A stretch of DNA of 11,186 bases. Origin: Bacillota bacterium (GTDB taxonomy: Bacteria; Bacillota; Clostridia; Christensenellales; Aristaeellaceae). Location of the stretch: positions 1-11,186 of the forward strand of contig JAEWNM010000118.1 of assembly GCA_023392755.1 (NCBI GenBank), in the 5' to 3' direction. The position numbers and the translations under genes are program-made. Each line of letters begins with the position of its first letter. Positions within the stretch are counted from its first letter, which is position 1. The notes beneath the pieces are model-generated. The model did no database searches and was not told where the DNA came from. It worked only from the letters and a program-made list of their open reading frames with translations. This document shows positions 5,897 through 11,186 of this stretch, one piece after another.

Positions 5897-5911
5897 ATGA
5901 TGGAGGGCCAG

Positions 5912-7132
5912 ATGAGCACCAGCAGGTTTCAAATCCCGGAAGGGATGCAGGATACGCTTTTGGGTGAATGCGTGCGCAAGCGCTGCGTAGAGCAGCAGCT
6001 TCGCACGCTTTTTTCGCGCAGCGGGTTTGCGGAAATCGAAACGCCGCTGCTGGAGTATTACCGTACATTTGATGATGATGTGTACGGCTTTGATGCCCAC
6101 CATGTATGGAAAACCTTCGACAGGCAGGGGCGCGTGCTGGCGCTGCGGCCCGACAGCACCATCCCCGCTGTGCGCATTGCCGCTACCCGGATGATGGATC
6201 AGCCGCTGCCGCTTCGCCTGTGTTATATTCAAAATGTAGCCGCTTTCCCGGCGGAAGGTTCTTCCTCCCTGTGCGAAGGCACCCAGGCGGGCGTTGAGCT
6301 GATGGGGGAAAAGAGCGCCTTGGCCGATGCGGAAGTGATCGCGCTGTCCATCCGTTCGCTGAAGGAAGCGGGATTGAAGGAGTTTCAAATTGATTTGGGG
6401 CAGGTGGCTTTTTTTAAGGGCTTCATGCAGGAAGCAGGGTTAACGCCTGAACAGACCGAAACATTGCGCCGCTTTGTGGAAGAAAAAAATATGCTGGCCA
6501 TGCAGCTGTATTTGCGGGAATGCGCCGTTCCCGGCGAGGTTTCCAAACGGCTGATGAAGCTGCCCCAGTTGTACGGGGACGAAACGGTGCTAAAAGAGGC
6601 GGAGGCTGTAACGGACAACAGCCTGTGCCGGGCGGCCATCCATAACATCAGGCAGATTCTGGCCGCTCTTGGGGAATACGGGTGCAGAGAATTGATCAGC
6701 ATCGACCTTGGCATGGTGCATGCCGTGAACTATTATTCCGGCATGATCTTCCGCGGCATTACGGGCTGCCTTGGCCAGCCGCTGCTATCCGGCGGGCGGT
6801 ACGACGGGCTTCCGGCCAGGTTTGGCAGGGCGATGCCGGCTACCGGATTCGGTCTGTCCATCAACCTGCTGATGACGGCGCTGAACCGCCAGGGTGATTC
6901 CTTTCCCGACCCGTCGGCGGGAGTGGCGCTGGGCGTATCGCGGCAGGGCCTTCGCGCGGCGCTTGAATGGGCTGACAAAAAGCGCGCGGAAGGTGTGCGC
7001 GTATCGCTGCAATACGGAGCGGGAAAGCCCGAGCTTATGCGCATGCTGGAGCAGGGCCGTGCCCAGGAGGCTGCCTGTGTGATGGACGGAAAGGTCAGGG
7101 TATGGTCACGGGAGGAACAAACATGGATATGA
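5912..7132 (+). CDS. hisZ: ATP phosphoribosyltransferase regulatory subunit HisZ
   Basis: A 406-aa histidyl-tRNA-synthetase paralogue that has lost aminoacylation and forms a hetero-octamer with short HisG, needed for activity and histidine feedback in the first step of histidine synthesis. It starts with IPEGMQD (8-14), as the family does, and carries ALRPDSTIPAVRIA (77-90), QAGVELMG (125-132) and the class-II C-terminal motif SGGRYDGLPARFG (293-305) with TGFGL (311-315). The HisRS signature with RGLDYY is here MVHAVNYYSG (268-277), with the key Arg missing, which separates it from a true HisRS. ATG 5912 is chosen over ATGs at 5897 and 5900 because GGAGGG (5902-5907) precedes it and the earlier ATGs abut the palindrome or overlap the ribosome site. 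It is the first gene of the operon and its end overlaps hisG by 10 bp. Confidence 0.93.
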   Translation: MSTSRFQIPEGMQDTLLGECVRKRCVEQQLRTLFSRSGFAEIETPLLEYYRTFDDDVYGFDAHHVWKTFDRQGRVLALRPDSTIPAVRIAATRMMDQPLPLRLCYIQNVAAFPAEGSSSLCEGTQAGVELMGEKSALADAEVIALSIRSLKEAGLKEFQIDLGQVAFFKGFMQEAGLTPEQTETLRRFVEEKNMLAMQLYLRECAVPGEVSKRLMKLPQLYGDETVLKEAEAVTDNSLCRAAIHNIRQILAALGEYGCRELISIDLGMVHAVNYYSGMIFRGITGCLGQPLLSGGRYDGLPARFGRAMPATGFGLSINLLMTALNRQGDSFPDPSAGVALGVSRQGLRAALEWADKKRAEGVRVSLQYGAGKPELMRMLEQGRAQEAACVMDGKVRVWSREEQTWI

Positions 7133-7767
7133 TTACCATTGCGCTGGCCAAGGGCCGGTTGGCGGAGCAGGCCTTTGAACTTATGGAGGGCATGGGCATC
7201 GATTGCTCGGAACCCAGAAACCCCGGGCGCAAGCTGGTACTGGAAAACAGGGAGCAGGCAATCCGCTTCATTCTTGTCAAGCCGGCCGATGTGCCCACCT
7301 ATGTGGAGCATGGCGTTGCGGATATGGGCGTGGTGGGCAAGGATACGCTTATGGAAGAAAACAGGCCGCTGTACGAGCTGCTGGACCTTGGGTTTGGAAG
7401 GTGCCGCCTGTGCATTGCCGGGTATCCGGACAGGCCTGCGGGCGCGGCCTATGCCAACGAAAGGGTCGCTACCAAATACCCCAACATCGCCAGGAATTAC
7501 TACGCCGCCCAGGGCCGCAACATTCATATCATCAAACTGAACGGTTCGGTTGAATTGGGCCCCATCGTGGGCCTGAGCGATGTGATCCTGGACATTGTGG
7601 AGAGCGGCTCCACGCTAAAAGCCAACGGCCTTGCGGTGCTGGAGGAGATATGCCAGATCAGCGCCAGGCTGGTGGTGAACAGGGTCTCGCTGAAAACGAA
7701 ACGGGCCAGGATACAAGCCATTGTAGAAGGATTCCGCGCCCAGTTACCCGAAATGAATCATGAATGA
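7123..7767 (+). CDS. hisG: ATP phosphoribosyltransferase catalytic subunit HisG, short form
   Basis: A 214-aa cytosolic enzyme that joins ATP and PRPP to make phosphoribosyl-ATP, the committed step of the pathway. Motifs: ITIALAKGRL (4-13); the domain-bridging ERVATKYPNIARNYY (113-127); and the PRPP-binding loop DIVESGSTL (157-165), preceded by the conserved LNGSVELGPIVGLSD (139-153). It ends at the length of the short HisG class and lacks the roughly 75-aa C-terminal ACT-like histidine-binding domain, so it depends on HisZ, which is encoded just upstream. ATG 7123 is chosen because GGAGGA (7111-7116) lies 6 nt before it; the in-frame ATG at 7102 has no ribosome site. The 10-bp overlap with hisZ suggests translational coupling that would help match subunit amounts. 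Confidence 0.96.
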   Translation: MDMITIALAKGRLAEQAFELMEGMGIDCSEPRNPGRKLVLENREQAIRFILVKPADVPTYVEHGVADMGVVGKDTLMEENRPLYELLDLGFGRCRLCIAGYPDRPAGAAYANERVATKYPNIARNYYAAQGRNIHIIKLNGSVELGPIVGLSDVILDIVESGSTLKANGLAVLEEICQISARLVVNRVSLKTKRARIQAIVEGFRAQLPEMNHE

Positions 7768-7780
7768 AGGAGGGAAATAT

Positions 7781-9082
7781 ATGGTACCCATCATACCTGC
7801 CGCTGACAAATTGGCATTGGCCGCCCGGCTGATGAACAGAAGCCAGCTGACGGACGAAGCGGTCTCCCTTCGGGTCAAGGAAATTGTGAAAAACGTACGG
7901 GAAAAGGGCGACGCCGCCCTTTTGGAATATACAGCCCGCTTTGACAAGGCGGTTTTTGCGGCCGGCGATATGCGTGTGACGGCGCAGGAGATTGCCCATG
8001 CCTATGAAAAAGCAGATCAGGAATGGATAGACGCCATGCGGGAGGCAAAAAGGCGAATTACCGCCTTTCATGAAAAGCAGAAACAGAAGACATGGCTGGA
8101 ATTTGAAGACGGAATACATATGGGGCAGATGGTGCGGCCGCTGCAAAGCGTGGGCGTCTATGTGCCGGGCGGCACGGCGGCCTATCCATCCTCGGTGCTG
8201 ATGAACGTGATCCCCGCGAAGGTGGCGGGTGTCAAAAAGATTGTGATGGTTACGCCTCCCGGCCCGGACGGCGCGGTTTCATACCCTTTGACCCTGGTTG
8301 CGGCGGATATTGCCGGGGTGGATGAGATATACAAGGCGGGCGGAGCGCAAGCCATCGCGGCGCTGGCCTTCGGCACAAAGACGGTGCCCAGGGTGGACAA
8401 GATTGTAGGCCCGGGGAACATATACGTAGCCAACGCCAAGCGGGAGGTGTACGGCCATGTGGGGATTGACATGGTGGCCGGCCCCAGCGAGATTCTGGTG
8501 ATTGCCGACGGCAGCGCGAACCCATCGTTTGTGGCGGCGGACATGTTAAGCCAGGCGGAGCATGACGCGCTGTCCGCGGCGGTGCTTGTCACGCCATGCA
8601 GGGCGCTGGCGCAGGCGGTTGCCGCCGAGCTTTCAAAGCAGGTGGCGGAGCTTGACCGCAGGGAGATTGCGATGGCCTCCCTTAACAGATACGGCACCAT
8701 CGTGGTTACGGAAGATTTGAAGGAGGCCGCGCAGATTGCCAACGAAGTGGCGCCCGAGCATTTGGAGCTGTGCGTTTGTGATCCCTACAGCCTTTTGCCG
8801 GATATCCACAACGCCGGCGCCATCTTCCTGGGCCATTACGCGCCGGAACCGCTGGGCGACTATTTCGCCGGGCCTAACCATGTGCTGCCCACCAGCGGAA
8901 CAGCCAGATTCTTTTCACCCCTGTCGGTGGATGATTTTGTGAAAAAGTCGAGCCTGATCTATTATGAAAAGGAAGCGCTGCGGAGCGCGGCGGAAGATAT
9001 CATACTTCTGGCCCGCAAGGAAGGGCTTCATGCCCATGCCAGGGCTGTGGCCATCCGTTTCGGCTTGCCGGTTAACGACTGA
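7781..9082 (+). CDS. hisD: Histidinol dehydrogenase
   Basis: A 433-aa zinc enzyme that oxidises L-histidinol to L-histidine in two NAD-dependent steps, ending the pathway. The signature region GPGNIYVANAK (210-220) through DMVAGPSEILVIAD (230-243) is intact. By comparison with the E. coli enzyme, the zinc ligands are Gln258, His261, Asp360 and His419, and the catalytic pair Glu326-His327 lies in APEHLEL. The length is typical. ATG 7781 is chosen because a near-perfect AAGGAGGG (7767-7774) sits 6 nt upstream; ATG 7760 would overlap hisG. The gene is 13 bp after hisG and 15 bp before hisB. It has one of the strongest ribosome sites in the operon. Confidence 0.97.
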   Translation: MVPIIPAADKLALAARLMNRSQLTDEAVSLRVKEIVKNVREKGDAALLEYTARFDKAVFAAGDMRVTAQEIAHAYEKADQEWIDAMREAKRRITAFHEKQKQKTWLEFEDGIHMGQMVRPLQSVGVYVPGGTAAYPSSVLMNVIPAKVAGVKKIVMVTPPGPDGAVSYPLTLVAADIAGVDEIYKAGGAQAIAALAFGTKTVPRVDKIVGPGNIYVANAKREVYGHVGIDMVAGPSEILVIADGSANPSFVAADMLSQAEHDALSAAVLVTPCRALAQAVAAELSKQVAELDRREIAMASLNRYGTIVVTEDLKEAAQIANEVAPEHLELCVCDPYSLLPDIHNAGAIFLGHYAPEPLGDYFAGPNHVLPTSGTARFFSPLSVDDFVKKSSLIYYEKEALRSAAEDIILLARKEGLHAHARAVAIRFGLPVND

Positions 9083-9097
9083 ATGGAGGGGTGAATA

Positions 9098-9685
9098 ATG
9101 CGCAGGGCGGATATCGTACGCAAAACCAGGGAGACGGACATTTCTCTGGAGCTTATGCTGGACGGCGCGGGAATCACACGCATTGATACGGGCATCGGTT
9201 TTTTTGACCACATGCTGGACGCGCTTTCACGGTTTGGTTTTTTGAATTTGACTGTTGATTGCAAGGGTGATTTGAAGGTGGATGGCCATCACACCGTGGA
9301 GGATGTGGGCATCTGCTTTGGGCAGGCCATACGGGAAGGCCTCGGTGATAAAAAGGGCATACGCAGGGTGGGGCAGGCGCTATTCCCCATGGATGAGTCT
9401 TTGGCCCAGGCGGCCATGGATATTTGCGGGCGGCCGCACCTGACATTCGAAGCGGATTTCAAAGCGCCCAAATGCGGGGACTACGATACGCAGCTGACCC
9501 TGGAGTTTTTTCGGGCGGTTACGCAGCACGCGGGGATGACGCTGCACATGACCATCCTTCATGGGCAGAATGCCCACCATATGACCGAGGCGCTGTACAA
9601 GGCCTTTGGCAAGGCGCTGGATGAGGCGGTCTCCATCGACCCGCGCATCCGGGATGTGCAATCCACCAAGGGAGCGCTGACGTAA
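9098..9685 (+). CDS. hisB: Imidazoleglycerol-phosphate dehydratase
   Basis: A 195-aa monofunctional dehydratase that converts imidazole glycerol phosphate to imidazole acetol phosphate. The paired metal-binding histidine motifs are both present: DGHHTVEDVG (62-71; His64, His65, Glu68) and NAHHMTEALYK (158-168; His160, His161, Glu164). FFDHMLDAL (35-43, His38) and the C-terminal STKG (189-192) are also there. No histidinol-phosphatase domain is fused, unlike the E. coli bifunctional HisB, so that activity must come from another gene. The ribosome site GGAGGGG (9085-9091) precedes the ATG. The stop overlaps the hisA start by one base (TAATG), exactly where many operons carry hisH. The enzyme's substrate is the product of the HisH/HisF synthase, which is missing from this window. 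Confidence 0.97.
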   Translation: MRRADIVRKTRETDISLELMLDGAGITRIDTGIGFFDHMLDALSRFGFLNLTVDCKGDLKVDGHHTVEDVGICFGQAIREGLGDKKGIRRVGQALFPMDESLAQAAMDICGRPHLTFEADFKAPKCGDYDTQLTLEFFRAVTQHAGMTLHMTILHGQNAHHMTEALYKAFGKALDEAVSIDPRIRDVQSTKGALT

Positions 9686-10407
9686 TGGAACAATCGCGAT
9701 TTGTGATCTATCCGGCCATCGACCTGCTGAACGGCCGCGCGGTGCGCTTGCGCCAGGGACGCAGGGAGGATGTCACCGACTGCGGCGATCCGGTGGAACT
9801 GGCCGCCAAATGGCGTGACCAGGGAGCGGAATGGCTGCATGTGGTGGACCTGGAGGCGGCTTTTGACGGGCAAAGCGGCCAGGGGATAACCATACGCCGC
9901 ATGGTGGAAGCATTCCAAGGCCCGGTACAGTTGGGCGGGGGCATTAGAACGGGGGCCGATATCCGGGAAAGGCTTCAGGGGTGGGGCGTGGCCCGCTGCA
10001 TACTGGGCACCGCGGCGGTGACGGAGCCGAATATGATGGTTGAAGCCTGTATACAATATCCGGGGAAGATTGCCTGCGGCATAGACGCAAGGGACGGATG
10101 GGTGGCTTTGCGCGGCTGGGTGGATACAAGCGGCGTTACGGCGTTGGAGCTGGCCAGGCGCATGCGGGATATCGGCGCCGCGGCTGTCATCTACACGGAT
10201 ATAGCCCGGGACGGCATGCTATCCGGCCCCAATGTGGAAGCTGCAAAGAGGCTGGCGGATAACGTTTCCATACCGGTCATCGCCTCCGGAGGGGTTGCCG
10301 CGCTTGGGGACCTGACAAAATTGAAAAACGCGGGCTGCGCGGGGGCTATTGTGGGAAAGGCGCTGTATGCAGGCGCATTTACCCTGTCCCAGGCATTGAT
10401 GGTATAA
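9685..10407 (+). CDS. hisA: Phosphoribosylformimino-AICAR ribotide isomerase
   Basis: A 240-aa TIM-barrel isomerase for the ProFAR to PRFAR step (Amadori rearrangement). Motifs: PAIDLLNGRAVRLRQG (10-25), with the first catalytic Asp13; VVDLEAAFDG (53-62); phosphate loop GGGIRTG (84-90); GIDARDGWVALRGW (132-145); TDIARDGMLSGPN (171-183), with the second catalytic acid near Asp172; and SGGV (201-204). The RAVRLRQG and GW features identify HisA rather than the paralogous HisF, so this is not a misread hisF. It starts on the ATG sharing its A with the hisB stop and is probably translated by coupling. The next gene follows after 12 bp, in the place where hisF usually lies. Confidence 0.96.
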   Translation: MEQSRFVIYPAIDLLNGRAVRLRQGRREDVTDCGDPVELAAKWRDQGAEWLHVVDLEAAFDGQSGQGITIRRMVEAFQGPVQLGGGIRTGADIRERLQGWGVARCILGTAAVTEPNMMVEACIQYPGKIACGIDARDGWVALRGWVDTSGVTALELARRMRDIGAAAVIYTDIARDGMLSGPNVEAAKRLADNVSIPVIASGGVAALGDLTKLKNAGCAGAIVGKALYAGAFTLSQALMV

Positions 10408-10419
10408 GGAGTTGAGCAT

Positions 10420-11046
10420 ATGATTGATGTAAGCAATATCAAGTTTGACGAAAAAGGGCTTGTGCCCGTGGTAACCCAGGATATAAAAACCGGCGCGGTG
10501 CTGATGCTGGCCTATATGAATGCGGAAGCGCTTCAACGCACGCTGGACACCGGATACGCCGTTTATTTCAGCCGCAGCCGCCAGTCGCTATGGAAAAAGG
10601 GGGAAACCTCGGGGCACTTGCAAAAGGTGCGTGCAGTCCATTACGATTGCGACGGCGATTCGCTGCTGATGCTGGTGGAACAGGCGGGGGCCGCCTGCCA
10701 TACAGGGGAATACACCTGTTTTCACAATGAACTTTTAAGCCTTACGGAAGGCTCGGTCAGGGCGCCCTCGCCCCAAATCATACAGGAAGTGTACAATGTT
10801 ATTGCCGACCGCAAGATTCATCCCAAGGAGGGCAGCTATACCAATTACCTGCTGGACAAGGGCGTGGAAAAAATCTGCAAGAAGGTGGGGGAAGAGGCCG
10901 CAGAGTCCATCATCGCCGCGGTGAAGGGCAGCCGCGAGGAGCTGCGTTATGAGGCGGCGGACCTTGTGTACCATCTTCTGGTGCTGCTTTTCAACCAGGG
11001 CTTGACGCCCATGGAGCTGTGGGCCGAGCTGGAGAAGAGAAGGTAA
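10420..11046 (+). CDS. hisIE: Bifunctional phosphoribosyl-AMP cyclohydrolase / phosphoribosyl-ATP pyrophosphatase
   Basis: A 208-aa fusion performing steps 2 and 3 of histidine synthesis. The N-terminal HisI domain (about 1-110) has YFSRSRQSLWKKGETSGH (49-66), metal-binding DCDGD (76-80, with Cys77) and the Cys pair Cys93 and Cys100 in CHTGEYTC. The C-terminal HisE domain (about 118-208), an alpha-helical MazG-like pyrophosphatase, has KKVGEEAAE (154-162) and EAADLVYHLL (178-187) with the acidic metal ligands. Both halves look intact. AAGGAG (10406-10411) lies 8 nt before the ATG and overlaps the hisA stop. This is the last gene of the operon: no further his gene follows, and a tRNA promoter starts 51 bp after the stop. 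No clear rho-independent terminator is visible behind it. Confidence 0.97.
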   Translation: MIDVSNIKFDEKGLVPVVTQDIKTGAVLMLAYMNAEALQRTLDTGYAVYFSRSRQSLWKKGETSGHLQKVRAVHYDCDGDSLLMLVEQAGAACHTGEYTCFHNELLSLTEGSVRAPSPQIIQEVYNVIADRKIHPKEGSYTNYLLDKGVEKICKKVGEEAAESIIAAVKGSREELRYEAADLVYHLLVLLFNQGLTPMELWAELEKRR

Positions 11047-11097
11047 TTTGCGCCTGAATAAAGTATCGGCTTGTGCGCGAAAATTGCAAATTGGTTA

Positions 11098-11126
11098 TTG
11101 ACAAACAGGCCGGTTCAGGGTATGAT
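11098..11126 (+). promoter_or_regulatory. Strong promoter for the downstream tRNA gene
   Basis: TTGACA (11098-11103), a 17-bp spacer and TATGAT (11121-11126) make a near-consensus sigma-A promoter 51 bp after hisIE. The start point would be near 11133, giving about 36 nt of 5' leader to be removed from the pre-tRNA. Confidence 0.85.
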
Positions 11127-11138
11127 AGTTGACGTCGC

Positions 11139-11157
11139 CGCGCTGGAAACGCGCTGG
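11139..11157 (+). repeat. Two 8-bp direct repeats in the tRNA leader
   Basis: CGCGCTGG occurs at 11139-11146 and 11150-11157, an 11-bp period, between the predicted start point and the mature tRNA. Flanking GCCG/CGGC (11137-11140 with 11161-11164) could close a hairpin over it just before the RNase P site. Significance is unclear. Confidence 0.5.
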
Positions 11158-11168
11158 TTACGGCGTCA

Positions 11169-11186
11169 GGGAGCATAGCTCAGCTG
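11169..11186 (+). tRNA. 5' end of a tRNA gene, cut by the window edge
   Basis: The last 18 bases read as acceptor 5' strand GGGAGCA, TA, D-stem GCTC and D-loop start AGCTG, the standard first quarter of a bacterial tRNA. The strong promoter upstream supports it. The anticodon is outside the window, so no amino acid is assigned; several alanine/valine-type tRNAs start similarly. Confidence 0.75.

Noticed and set aside
5546..5911. T-box or His attenuator upstream of hisZ
   Set aside because: No GGTGGNACC-type T-box sequence, no run of His codons, and the consensus promoter leaves only about 40 nt of leader.
5912..7132. hisZ as a true histidyl-tRNA synthetase (hisS)
   Set aside because: The Arg of the RGLDYY signature is absent, the C-terminal anticodon domain is shortened, and the gene heads a his operon next to short HisG.
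8182..8742. Minus-strand open frame (186 codons) opposite hisD
   Set aside because: Ala/Ser/Thr-rich shadow of a strongly conserved gene, with no domain.
11047..11097. Terminator after hisIE
   Set aside because: Only a weak TTTGCGC/GCGCGAAA pairing with a 21-nt loop and no T-run; not enough to call.

Overview
The window looks like chromosomal DNA of a moderately high-GC Clostridia-type Bacillota. Signs are strong purine-rich Shine-Dalgarno sites (AAGGAGGG, GGAGGG, AAGGAG), occasional GTG/TTG starts, near-consensus sigma-A promoters, a short-form HisG paired with HisZ, and an acetyltransferase-like gene next to a zinc-ribbon membrane protein. The exact lineage cannot be fixed from sequence reading alone. 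No phage, transposase, CRISPR or toxin-antitoxin gene was seen. Nine of the ten protein genes belong to recognisable families; only the zinc-ribbon membrane protein has no known function.

Layout. 1-199: left-end non-coding DNA with a promoter. 200-3415 (+): a probable envelope-related run made of a condensation-fold acyltransferase, a zinc-ribbon polytopic membrane protein, and an exported peptidoglycan-binding protein with a Pro/Thr/Glu linker. 3427-3463: a strong bidirectional terminator shared with the convergent uridine kinase gene (4106-3480, -). 4107-4378: a divergent regulatory region. 4379-5545 (+): an exported GH18 glycosidase with a TTG start buried in a possible leader structure. 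5546-5911: a gene-free stretch with stem-loops, then a perfect-consensus promoter and an 18-bp palindrome placed like an operator. 5912-11046 (+): a tight histidine operon hisZ-hisG-hisD-hisB-hisA-hisIE. 11098-11186: a promoter and the 5' end of a tRNA gene cut by the window edge.

How the genes work together. HisZ and short HisG form the ATP phosphoribosyltransferase. HisIE performs steps 2 and 3, HisA step 4, HisB the dehydratase step and HisD the final two oxidations. Both subunits of imidazole glycerol phosphate synthase (HisH and HisF) are missing, although in many Bacillota operons they sit exactly at the hisB/hisA and hisA/hisI junctions. Here those junctions are a 1-bp overlap and a 12-bp gap. 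hisC and histidinol phosphatase are also absent. The pathway can only be complete if these genes lie elsewhere.

The most interesting points are the paired absence of hisH and hisF, the perfect promoter plus palindrome controlling the operon (no T-box seen), the structured leader and TTG start of the GH18 gene, and the acyltransferase/zinc-ribbon/peptidoglycan-binding cluster. I found no clear evidence of a wholly new system.
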